From assembly GCA_913050545.1 (NCBI GenBank), contig CAJWZY010000105.1, positions 1 through 7,190 of the forward strand: a stretch of 7,190 nt of DNA. The letters run 5' to 3'. How positions within the stretch are numbered: position 1 is the first letter of the stretch; each line of letters starts with the position of its first letter. A program made the position numbers and the translations under genes. The notes under the pieces were generated by a model. That model had not been told where the DNA came from. It saw only the letters and a list, made by a program, of their open reading frames with translations, and did no database searches. Positions 1-7,004 of this stretch are shown here, piece after piece. This stretch comes from an uncultured bacterium. GTDB taxonomy: Bacteria; Planctomycetota; UBA8108.

Positions 1-72
1 TATCGAAGACAAGAGCATAGCCGGATTCTACAGCGAAAACGCCCCCCCGGGCAGTCCCTCGCGTAGATTGCT

Positions 73-1407
73 CTACTTCTCGCCGGTCATGGGAATCTCA
101 CGGAAAATCCGCGATTTTGAACGGTCGTAGTAGAGCTTGCCGTTGATGAAGGCCTTGAGGACAAAGCTGCGGTAATCGAGCGGGTGGCCACTGAGGATCA
201 GCAGGTCGGCATCCTTTCCCTTTTCAAGGCTGCCAAGACGGTCATCGACACGCAGGATCCGGGCCGGGTTCAGCGTGATCGCCTTGAGGGCCTCTTCATT
301 GCTCATCCCTCCACGGATAGCGAAGGCCGCATCCACATGCAGAGTGGCCAGGTCCCGGCCTGCGAGACCGGCCAGGGTGATCCCCCGCCGGTAAGGCAGA
401 ATCGAAACCATACAGCCGGCCCGCGCGAAGGCGGCGGGGCGCCGCACAGGGGCCATCTGCCCCTTCTCAAAGACCGGCCCGCTGGTGTTGAAGTCGAAGT
501 CAGGTCCCCGGGACTTCACCAGCACGGGAACATTAGCCGCCGCCAGCTCGGCGCCCATCATCCAGGCGTCCTTGGGCTCGTTGAGAACCACGTCGAAGCC
601 ATACTTCCTGCTGAGCGATAAAACGATCTTCACCTCGTAATTGTTGGACGGAGAGAAGACCGTCGGGCGAGCGTTTTCCAACACCGCGACGTAGAGCTTC
701 AGGCTCGAGCTGAGCTTCGGCTCGGTAGCCTTCTTGGCCCGGGCCTCTGCACGCTTATCAAGATACTGCTTCGCCTGCTTGAAACGCTCCCGCATGAGGA
801 AATAATTGAGCTCAAGCTGCCGGGTCGGCAACGAGAAGTAGTTCAGCGCCGGCTCCCTGACCAGCATCCCGGCCAGGTCACCCCGGGTGAGCTTGATAAC
901 GGCAGAATTGGAGCCTCCCGCAAGCGGGCCATCCTGGCCGAAACCTCCGAAAAACGGTGCGGGGAGGGCCTGCACAGTGGTAATCCCACTGGCCAGGGCG
1001 ATCCTCAGTTCGCGGTCCCAGGGATTCAGCCCGTTCTTCATATTCCCGGAGCTGGTCTCGATGCCGACTCCCATGGAAACGATCGAGACGAAGCCCGGAC
1101 AGACATACAATCCTTCACCTTTGTGAACCTCGGCACCCTCAGGCGGAGTGATCTCCGAGCCTACCTCGAGAATCTTTCCATCCTTCCAGGTCACCGTTCC
1201 CCTGCGAACCATGGGACCTGAAACCGGAAGGACAGTAGCCCCGACTACGGCGTGAACCGCGGGCTTCTTCTCCTCTGGCTTCTTCTGCTCGGACTTCTTC
1301 TGCTCGGGCTTCTTCTCCTCTGGCTTCTTCACCTGGGCCGCCAGGGTGAGCGAAAGAGATACAGCCAACAGGGCAACGGAAAGGAATACTGGTAACCTGG
1401 TGTTCAT
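73..1407 (-). CDS. Secreted amidohydrolase-like protein lacking HxH (probable pseudoenzyme)
   Basis: This 444-residue protein has a signal peptide at about residues 1-24, with a hydrophobic core rich in Leu, Val and Ala. A Lys/Glu/Pro tether of five-residue units follows at about 27-49, then an amidohydrolase-like fold. The N-terminal beta region runs to the strand YVCPGF (101-106). In active relatives HxH follows here, but this protein has Val110 and Met112 instead. No His or Asp appears at the later ligand strands (FDVVLNEP at 271-278, MVSILPYR at 333-340). The C-terminal signature is well kept: ITLNPARIL (377-385), LGSLEKGKDADLLILSGHPL (391-410) and FINGKLYYD (420-428). The fold assignment is firm; metal-dependent hydrolysis is unlikely and a binding or partner role is inferred. 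It is the last gene of the array. Its ATG overlaps the upstream stop as ATGA and a GGGGAGG ribosome site lies 7 bases upstream, which supports this start and translational coupling. Confidence 0.88.
   Translation of the reverse strand: MNTRLPVFLSVALLAVSLSLTLAAQVKKPEEKKPEQKKSEQKKPEEKKPAVHAVVGATVLPVSGPMVRRGTVTWKDGKILEVGSEITPPEGAEVHKGEGLYVCPGFVSIVSMGVGIETSSGNMKNGLNPWDRELRIALASGITTVQALPAPFFGGFGQDGPLAGGSNSAVIKLTRGDLAGMLVREPALNYFSLPTRQLELNYFLMRERFKQAKQYLDKRAEARAKKATEPKLSSSLKLYVAVLENARPTVFSPSNNYEVKIVLSLSRKYGFDVVLNEPKDAWMMGAELAAANVPVLVKSRGPDFDFNTSGPVFEKGQMAPVRRPAAFARAGCMVSILPYRRGITLAGLAGRDLATLHVDAAFAIRGGMSNEEALKAITLNPARILRVDDRLGSLEKGKDADLLILSGHPLDYRSFVLKAFINGKLYYDRSKSRIFREIPMTGEK
1262..1330 (-). repeat. 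15-bp tandem repeat encoding KKPEx units
   Basis: Four full 15-base units lie at 1262-1276, 1277-1291, 1292-1306 and 1307-1321, with a fifth partial unit to 1330. On the plus strand they read as variants of GGCTTCTTCTSCTCK, differing at two to four positions. On the coding strand they give KKPEE, KKPEQ, KKSEQ, KKPEE and a final KKP. The period is a multiple of three, so gain or loss of a unit would change tether length without breaking the frame. Confidence 0.9.
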
Positions 1408-2801
1408 CGCACGGCCTCCCCACTCAGCTTCCCGGTGGCGGGATCATCCTGGAATACTTTCTCTCCCTCGATATAGACCGAGAGGATTCTCGCAGAACCC
1501 GAAAGCGGATCCTTGTCGTAGCAGACGAAATTAGCCATCCCTCCACTCCTCAGGCTTCCCACCTTGGAGGCGAGACCGACAAGGTCCGCCGGAACCGAGG
1601 TGACACCGGCGAGAGCTTCATGTGGAAGAACACCCGACTTGATCATCGCCGCCAGCGGGAAAAATATTTCCCGGTGGCCCTCGAGGGTGTCTCTAAGGGG
1701 GACAAACGCCACGGGGATCCCAGCCCTCAACAACAGGCGGGCCGAGTTGACGTAAATGCTGGTATCAGGAATCCGTCCCATCCGGGGCTCGAGGATAACC
1801 GCGGTGAGCTGTTTCTTTCTCTTGATGAGCAGGTCGATGATCTCCGGGGGCTGCGGCGAGGTCACCAGGACGAACTGGAACTTCATGGGCAGGGAGTCAA
1901 GGAAGGCAAAGAGGTGAGCTATTGCCGCCGGGCTGCCTACCCGCAGGAAGGCCTTCTTTTCGCCTTTGAACAACTGCACCACCGGGTCGGGCGGCTTCGG
2001 CTTGGACGGTGGCTTGGGAGCCGGTTTCGCAGCCGGCTTTGCAGGAGGTTTCGCGGCCGGCTTCTTCTCTTCCGCTGGTGGTTTCCCTGCCTGCTTCTTC
2101 GCCTCTTCGGCTTTTTTACGAGCCTCTTCTTCAGCTTTCTTCTTGTCGGCCTTCTGCTTCAGGATGCCATCGACGGCTTTTTTCAGGTACTTGATACCGG
2201 CGTCATACCAGACCTTGCCGGAGGCAAAGCCCAGCATGAGGTAGGCCGACTCCGCCAGCACAAGCTCCTTGGCCTCTTTCTCTTTTCCAAGGGCCGGGCG
2301 GATCACGGAGGCCTGCCCGGCGATCAAGCCCCTGGTGTCATTCGGAACGACTGCGAAGGTCGTATACCCGGTCCTTCCCAGGCGGCGGTAGATCTCGTGC
2401 TTCAGGTTCACGCCCGAGGATCCGAGCAGCTTCCTGCCATCGCTGGGGGAAGAGTTGGACTGCGAGGCCCGGCCGGGACCTGACCTGTAATTGGCCTGGC
2501 TGATGGCACTGAGCGGATTGACCAGGCCGGGCAATATGACCGCTTCCTTGAGATCAACCACCCTGGCTCCGTCGGGAAGCTTCGCGTCTGCGCCCAGGAC
2601 TTTTTCGACCTTGCCGCTGCGAACAAGAAGGAAACCGGGGGAAACGCTCTCACCTGCCTTGCTGACGATCCGGGCAGCCTTGTAGGCAACCAGGTCCTCG
2701 CCCGCGGCAAGAGCCGGGCCCAGCGCCAGCAGCAATGCCAGCACCAGCAGGCGAAGCCGGCGGCGATCTTTTCCGGTGGTATGTTCAGTGCGTGTTTTCA
2801 T
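1404..2801 (-). CDS. Secreted amidohydrolase-like protein with Lys/Ala/Pro insert, lacking HxH
   Basis: This 465-residue protein has an Arg-rich n-region and a long hydrophobic core (about 16-33, ending ALAAGE), consistent with an export signal. The N-terminal beta region ends in AVILPGLVN (87-95). The HxH positions are Leu97 and Ala99, so the metal site is lost. Residues 214-272 form a highly charged insert: a Lys/Glu/Ala helix (about 214-238) followed by a Lys/Pro/Ala-rich stretch (239-272). The barrel resumes at FKGEKKAFLRV (278-288), matching the strand that carries a ligand His in the 416-residue neighbour, but without His. The C-terminal signature is degenerate (VGSLRSGGMANFVCYDKDPL at 414-433), making this the most diverged member. 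An amidohydrolase-derived pseudoenzyme is the best call. The start is supported by GGAG 7 bases upstream. The gene begins 18 bases after the preceding stop and overlaps the next gene by 4 bases. Confidence 0.87.
   Translation of the reverse strand: MKTRTEHTTGKDRRRLRLLVLALLLALGPALAAGEDLVAYKAARIVSKAGESVSPGFLLVRSGKVEKVLGADAKLPDGARVVDLKEAVILPGLVNPLSAISQANYRSGPGRASQSNSSPSDGRKLLGSSGVNLKHEIYRRLGRTGYTTFAVVPNDTRGLIAGQASVIRPALGKEKEAKELVLAESAYLMLGFASGKVWYDAGIKYLKKAVDGILKQKADKKKAEEEARKKAEEAKKQAGKPPAEEKKPAAKPPAKPAAKPAPKPPSKPKPPDPVVQLFKGEKKAFLRVGSPAAIAHLFAFLDSLPMKFQFVLVTSPQPPEIIDLLIKRKKQLTAVILEPRMGRIPDTSIYVNSARLLLRAGIPVAFVPLRDTLEGHREIFFPLAAMIKSGVLPHEALAGVTSVPADLVGLASKVGSLRSGGMANFVCYDKDPLSGSARILSVYIEGEKVFQDDPATGKLSGEAVR
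1415..1421 (-). promoter_or_regulatory. Ribosome binding site GGGGAGG for the 444-residue gene
   Basis: A strong Shine-Dalgarno match lies 7 bases upstream of the ATG at 1405-1407, inside the end of the upstream coding region. Together with the ATGA stop-start overlap it fixes the start and suggests coupled translation. Confidence 0.8.
1986..2162 (-). other. Low-complexity Lys/Glu/Ala then Lys/Ala/Pro coding segment
   Basis: Residues 214-272 of the 465-residue protein are almost entirely Lys, Glu, Ala and Pro. The first half (Lys/Glu/Ala, few Pro) should form a charged helix or coiled coil. The second half has short PAKPAAKPAPKPP-like units and should be extended and flexible, like the Pro/Lys linkers of TonB. 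It interrupts the barrel where the neighbouring paralogs carry a shorter Lys-rich helix. Confidence 0.85.
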
Positions 2802-2808
2802 TCTATAT

Positions 2809-2812
2809 CTCC
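2809..2812 (-). promoter_or_regulatory. Ribosome binding site GGAG for the 465-residue gene
   Basis: GGAG lies 7 bases upstream of the ATG at 2799-2801, in the 18-base gap after the stop of the catalytic amidohydrolase gene. It supports the chosen start. Confidence 0.7.
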
Positions 2813-2819
2813 AGCAGGC

Positions 2820-4070
2820 TCAGAACCTCTGGGGCTCCTTGCTGGTGTCGTAAGCTATCTTTCCGTTAATCATCGTCAGCACCACAGACTGGCGCGGATC
2901 GAGCGGATCACCTGTCCAGATGACGATATCCGCATCCTTGCCGGCCTCCAGGCTGCCCAGTCTCTTCTCCATTCCAAGGGCGCGGGCGGCATGAAGAGTA
3001 ATACCGGCAAGCGCAACGTCTTCTTTCAGCCCCAGCCTCACCGCCATCGAGGCCTGGTAGATCAGCTCCTCGGCAGGAACCACCGGGGAGTCGGTGTTGA
3101 CGCCGATCGTCTTGATTCCACCGCGGTACCATTCATAGGCAAGTCCGCGGAAACCACCAAGGCGGGTGTCCCAGCGAAACTCGCGCGGACCGTTCATCAC
3201 CTGGATCCCCCGGCTGGCGACCTCGGGTGCCAGCTCGAAACCGTCAAAGGTTCCGTGGTCAATGACCACCCAGAGCTTCATCTCATCGTGCAGAATACGG
3301 ATCGTTGACTGGATCAGGTGGTAGCCCTGGGTATGGACCACGACGGGATATTCCCTGTGGAACAGGCCGCGGAACATTTCCAGGCGGGGGTTCTTCACCG
3401 GCTTCTTCTTCGTCTTGTCAGCTTCCCATGCGTCCCAGGCCCTGGTGTAGGCCTGGCCTTCCTTCAGGGCATTGCGGATCAGCCAGTTCATACCGATCCT
3501 GGAGTAGCCAATGTCGCCGCCCCGGCGCTCGGGATTACCACCCTGGGCGATCTTGAGCGCCCCTGGAAAGCGGATGAGCATCTCGTCGAGATCCTTGCCT
3601 GCAGTTTTGATCAGGGTTCCAAAGCCACCCATATTGGTGCCGCTTCCTGGAATGAACAGGGCCGTCGTCACGCCACCGGCCTGCGCCCTCTTGAGAAGGG
3701 CATTGCGGGGAATCACGTTGTCCAGGGTCCTGAAACCGGGATTCACCGGGTAGACCATGTCGTTGAGGTCACCGCCAGCGATATGGGAGTGCAGCTCGAT
3801 AAAGCCCGGAACCACCCAGCGCTCACCTGCATCGATGAGCTTGTAACCAGCCGGGGGTTTCCAGCCTGCAGGAGGCCGGGCAATGATCTTCTCGATCCGG
3901 CTGCCCGCTACAAGCACGACTGCACCCTCGAGGTTACCCTTTGTAATGGTAACGACCTTTCCACCCCGGATGGCCCATTTCGGCCCGTCGACAGGGTCGC
4001 CGCAGCTACCCGGCAAAGCGTAGCTGCTCAACAGGAGCAGAAAAATACAGCTCTTGCAGATTCTATTCAT
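2820..4070 (-). CDS. Secreted metal-dependent amidohydrolase, catalytic motifs intact
   Basis: This 416-residue protein has an N-terminal hydrophobic segment (10-19) followed by LPGSCG, so it is probably exported. Cys23 is preceded by an atypical lipobox, so a lipid anchor is doubtful. It is the only complete protein here with full metal-ligand motifs: H94 and H96 in VPGFIELHSH (87-96), K173 in GALKIAQGGNP (170-180, a candidate carboxylated Lys), H246 in VVVHTQG (243-249), H272 in VVIDHGTF (268-275) and D327 in GVNTDSPV (323-330). This ligand set is typical of imidazolonepropionase/prolidase-like amidohydrolases, which hydrolyse C-N or related bonds. The substrate is unknown, so no gene symbol is given. 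The C-terminus has LGSLEAGKDADIVIWTGDPL (371-390). The length is normal for the family. The start lies 2 bases after the upstream stop, and its GGGGAGG site sits inside the 3' end of that gene, 10 bases from the ATG. Confidence 0.92.
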   Translation of the reverse strand: MNRICKSCIFLLLLSSYALPGSCGDPVDGPKWAIRGGKVVTITKGNLEGAVVLVAGSRIEKIIARPPAGWKPPAGYKLIDAGERWVVPGFIELHSHIAGGDLNDMVYPVNPGFRTLDNVIPRNALLKRAQAGGVTTALFIPGSGTNMGGFGTLIKTAGKDLDEMLIRFPGALKIAQGGNPERRGGDIGYSRIGMNWLIRNALKEGQAYTRAWDAWEADKTKKKPVKNPRLEMFRGLFHREYPVVVHTQGYHLIQSTIRILHDEMKLWVVIDHGTFDGFELAPEVASRGIQVMNGPREFRWDTRLGGFRGLAYEWYRGGIKTIGVNTDSPVVPAEELIYQASMAVRLGLKEDVALAGITLHAARALGMEKRLGSLEAGKDADIVIWTGDPLDPRQSVVLTMINGKIAYDTSKEPQRF

Positions 4071-4072
4071 CC

Positions 4073-6595
4073 CTATTCAACCTCCCCTTTAAATTGCTCG
4101 ACTGCGTGCACCAGCTTCCCATCGACCATGACGGCCAGGACACTGGCAGCAACGGAAAAGGGTTCTCCCGACAGGATAACCAGGTCTGCATCCTTGCCCT
4201 TCTCGATGGTGCCGACCCGGTCGGAAATACCAAACTGTTCCGCCGGAATCGAGGTCATCGATCGCAGGGCAAGGCGGGAATTCCAGCCTTCTCGAACCGC
4301 GTAGGAAACCTGCAGGGGCAACAACCTGGCGCCTCCTGCCACACGAGACCGCAGCGAGAGCATGACTCCAAGCCCGCTCAACTTCCGCGGCCAGTTTACC
4401 TGCTGGTTGTCCTGCTTCACGATCAACGGGTTCTGCAGGATGATGCCACCGGTCTTCGAGAGAAGGGTTCCGGCCAGCCCTGCCAGGTTCTCATCCTGCC
4501 GCAAGGCTGCGAAGCCACTGCAGAGAACACGGATCCCGTACTGGTCCTTGTAGAGAGCAGCCACGGCTGCCACAGAGGCTGCATTGGGAACCTCGACCAG
4601 CGCCGGGACCTCTCCCTTGAAGAGGGGACGGTAGGGCTCGTAAGCATCCTGCACCGTCGGAGGCTTCTCCTTGAACTCCTTGCCGGCCACCGCGGCGGCT
4701 GCTTTCTTTTTATCAAACTGGACCCAGCTGTCATGGTAGGCCTTGGCACTCTTGAGCGTCTTGCTGGATGACTTGGTGAAATACTGCGCCGCATACGGCC
4801 TGATAAGCGCCTTGGCAGGATCAGCGGCGGCGAGCTTCAAGGCCGAGACCTGGCCGGCGCTCGGCGGGGTAATCAATACCGTGGTGATCCCTGCCCGGAC
4901 GAGCTCCATCAGCGAGGGGTCGCGTGGATCGATGGCGTCGGCCAGACGGAAATCGGCCGTTTTTCCCGCACCGGAGCTGCCCTGGCCGGCTCCAAACCCG
5001 GGAACCAGCGCCTCTGCCCGTGTTCCAGCCGTTCCACCCGCATCAATCAACCCGGGAATCACCGTCTGGCTGGAGGCGTCTATTACCTTCGCACCCTTTA
5101 CACCGGAGACGAGGGCCAGCCCCGGCCCGGCATATTCGATCTTCCCTTTCCTGACGATAACGACACCCTGGGAATACTCGGTTCCACTCCCTGTTACCAG
5201 GCGCCCGGCGCGGATAACTGTACAATCGGACGTCACCGCCGGAGCAGGATTAAAAACGAGCTCTCCATCTATAAAGACTGCCTGGACCTGGTTGTCAGGG
5301 CCAAGTGGATCTCCACCCAGGACCACCAGGTCAGCATCCCGCCCCGGAGCTATGCTTCCGATACGGTCAGCGACACCCAGGATCTCTGCAGGATTGAGGG
5401 AGATGGTCCGCAATGCCTCTGCTGGCTTCATCCCGAGACGAACCGCTGCAGCCGCCTGCAGGAGAAGATCCTTCACCTCACCATCGCTGGGGCTGTTGAG
5501 AATCACCCTGACCCCTGCCCGATGCATGCGGAGAATCGATTCCTCACGCAGTCGCCCCTCGATGGCGGGGCTCTGCAGGTCTCCGCCGGGCAGCCTCCCT
5601 GGCTGGAAAGCTCCCGGAAAGATCACCGGGACCTTCATCTTGACGAGCCACGGAGTCAGGCGTTCAGCCTCAGCTCCACCCTCGATAACGATCTTGATGC
5701 CAGCCGCGCGGGCGAGCTCGAGAATGTGATAGATATCCCGGGCCTTGTTGGCACGTACACGGAGGTGATCACTGCCGGCCACCACTGGATGGAAGGCAGA
5801 GGAGATCCTGTCGAAGCCCGGAGCAGCGGCTCTTCCCTTGAGGTGCTTCGCAAGCGAATCACCGTAAAGCCGGGCCCTGGAGATCACCTGGCGCAGGGCC
5901 AGAAACTCTCCCGAGCGGGACTGGGGAAGAGGCGGCAGGAGCACCTCGAAGGGATTATCAGGTGAAGCGCCCACCGGGGGAACATAAACCGAGGGCTGGA
6001 TTCTTGACAACTCACCAAGCGTTACCTGCAGCCCGCTCGAAGAAGAAACGATCCTTCTAAGCGGATCCCCATTGGAGGCGGCAGTCTTGACGACAGCACC
6101 CTGGCCTGAAACAAGCCGCGTCCGCGTCCTGGAAGCTGCAATTCCCGGGGAGAGATAAACAGCGGTAACCCCACCCTTGAGAAGATCCCTGTTGTCGCGG
6201 AAATAATCCCAGCCATCGAGGGCCCGGACATGGGGTGACACGCTCTCGAGGGTGTCTCGATTGTCACTGGCCAGCGTGGTCTCCGCGTCGAGAAGACCGG
6301 GAAGAACCACGTATCCCTTCAGGTCGTAGATCTTCATGCCCTTGGGAATCACCACCTTCTGACCCAGGGCAAAGACCTTCCCGTCCTTGACGACCAGGTT
6401 CGTATTCTCCTGGATATCCCCTGAGATCGTATAGACCGTAGCTCCGCGCATGGCAAAGCTGCGACTGGTGGTCTCTTCGCTGCCATGGATCCAGGCAGGC
6501 AGCAGCGCCGCGAAGGCGAGGGCCATCCAGGGGCTCGCGGATGAGCTCCGTGCAGTTGTTTTTCGTGGAAGATGCATGTCTGTTTTTCTGTTCAT
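4073..6595 (-). CDS. Secreted tandem double amidohydrolase-like protein, both HxH sites lost
   Basis: This 840-residue protein is about twice the usual family length. After a basic n-region and hydrophobic core (about 24-36) come two complete amidohydrolase-like units, roughly 46-450 and 456-832. Each has an N-terminal beta region, a PGL[LI]D strand and a C-terminal signature. Unit 1 reads VVLPGLLDAETT (96-107) and RIGSIAPGRDADLVVLGGDP (411-430). Unit 2 reads TVIPGLIDAGGT (511-522) and VGTIEKGKDADLVILSGEPF (794-813). The HxH positions are Glu105/Thr107 and Gly520/Thr522, and the late Asp is missing from both units (VILNSPSDG at 364-372; GVMLSLRS at 743-750). Catalysis by the usual mechanism is therefore unlikely in either half; a scaffold or ligand-binding role is inferred. 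The first ATG gives the best signal peptide but has only a weak AGG 5 bases upstream; Met7 is an alternative. It begins 19 bases after the upstream stop and ends 2 bases before the next ATG. Confidence 0.88.
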   Translation of the reverse strand: MNRKTDMHLPRKTTARSSSASPWMALAFAALLPAWIHGSEETTSRSFAMRGATVYTISGDIQENTNLVVKDGKVFALGQKVVIPKGMKIYDLKGYVVLPGLLDAETTLASDNRDTLESVSPHVRALDGWDYFRDNRDLLKGGVTAVYLSPGIAASRTRTRLVSGQGAVVKTAASNGDPLRRIVSSSSGLQVTLGELSRIQPSVYVPPVGASPDNPFEVLLPPLPQSRSGEFLALRQVISRARLYGDSLAKHLKGRAAAPGFDRISSAFHPVVAGSDHLRVRANKARDIYHILELARAAGIKIVIEGGAEAERLTPWLVKMKVPVIFPGAFQPGRLPGGDLQSPAIEGRLREESILRMHRAGVRVILNSPSDGEVKDLLLQAAAAVRLGMKPAEALRTISLNPAEILGVADRIGSIAPGRDADLVVLGGDPLGPDNQVQAVFIDGELVFNPAPAVTSDCTVIRAGRLVTGSGTEYSQGVVIVRKGKIEYAGPGLALVSGVKGAKVIDASSQTVIPGLIDAGGTAGTRAEALVPGFGAGQGSSGAGKTADFRLADAIDPRDPSLMELVRAGITTVLITPPSAGQVSALKLAAADPAKALIRPYAAQYFTKSSSKTLKSAKAYHDSWVQFDKKKAAAAVAGKEFKEKPPTVQDAYEPYRPLFKGEVPALVEVPNAASVAAVAALYKDQYGIRVLCSGFAALRQDENLAGLAGTLLSKTGGIILQNPLIVKQDNQQVNWPRKLSGLGVMLSLRSRVAGGARLLPLQVSYAVREGWNSRLALRSMTSIPAEQFGISDRVGTIEKGKDADLVILSGEPFSVAASVLAVMVDGKLVHAVEQFKGEVE
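4081..4087 (-). promoter_or_regulatory. Ribosome binding site GGGGAGG for the catalytic amidohydrolase
   Basis: This strong site is embedded in the last codons (Lys-Gly-Glu-Val-Glu) of the double-domain gene, 10 bases upstream of the ATG at 4068-4070. Ribosomes finishing the upstream gene would terminate 2 bases before this start, so coupled translation is likely. Confidence 0.75.
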
Positions 6596-6614
6596 GACGA
6601 CCTGGGGAAACGCC

Positions 6615-7004
6615 TCAGAACGACCTCTCAGGATCTTTCAACAACAGCTCGAGATCACGATCCTTGCTGCGGTTATAAACCTCGCGGCCCTCGATGAAGA
6701 CCCGCTCAACCCAGCTCCGGGCATCCAGCGGATCCCCGGAGAAGATAGCGATGTTCGCATCCTTGCCGGCCTCCAGCGAACCGATCCGGTGGTCAAGGCC
6801 CAGGATCTTCGCTGGTGTGAGCGTAATCGTCTCGATTGCCTCAGCCCGGGGCAGGCCGTATTGAACCAGCCGGGCGGCCTGGTACCAGTGATGATAGGGT
6901 CCGCTGCGCCCGAATGAGGGGCCCGAATTGAAGCTGGAGTCGGTCACCACCTGCAAGGCGTGCACGCCCCAATCCCAGCATCGCCCGGAGCTTGCCCTGA
7001 TCAC
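6615..7004 (-). CDS. Amidohydrolase C-terminal fragment, 5' truncated
   Basis: Only the last part of an amidohydrolase is present. From about 6968 downward the frame reads VHALQVVTDSSFNSGPSFG, where the Asp of TDSS fits the last metal ligand of the family. It continues through ITLTPAKILGLDHRIGSLEA and GKDANIAIFSGDPL to FIEGREVYNRS. The missing N-terminal two thirds would carry HxH and the His ligands, so activity cannot be judged, but the kept Asp makes it a candidate second active enzyme. The frame is closed by a TGA at 7008-7010. The GTG at 7002-7004 is only the first possible start and gives a meaningless leader (MIRASSGRCWDW), so it is probably not a real start. The gene appears truncated by rearrangement or by an assembly join with the overlapping TPR-like frame. 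It lies 19 bases upstream of the double-domain gene and looks like the original first visible member of the array. Confidence 0.7.
   Translation of the reverse strand: MIRASSGRCWDWGVHALQVVTDSSFNSGPSFGRSGPYHHWYQAARLVQYGLPRAEAIETITLTPAKILGLDHRIGSLEAGKDANIAIFSGDPLDARSWVERVFIEGREVYNRSKDRDLELLLKDPERSF

Noticed and set aside
41..52. Possible terminator downstream of the array: minus-strand GCCC-GGGG-GGGC hairpin followed by GTTTTCG
   Set aside because: The stem is only 4 base pairs and the T run only four long, so it is too weak to call. The same bases may be coding on the plus strand.
3999..4017. Lipoprotein signal (Cys23) in the catalytic amidohydrolase
   Set aside because: The residues before the Cys are LPGS, with Pro at -3, which does not fit the lipobox consensus. 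Ordinary signal peptidase cleavage or an uncleaved anchor is as likely.
3318..4304. Long plus-strand open frames opposite the amidohydrolase genes (also 1620-2483 and 4743-5729)
   Set aside because: They lie antisense to well-supported coding regions, have low-complexity compositions with no recognisable domain or ribosome site, and are explained as shadows of GC-rich minus-strand codons.
4743..5729. Frameshifted or broken gene as the reason for the 840-residue length
   Set aside because: The minus-strand frame is continuous through both units with full domain architecture in each, so a true tandem fusion is the simpler reading.
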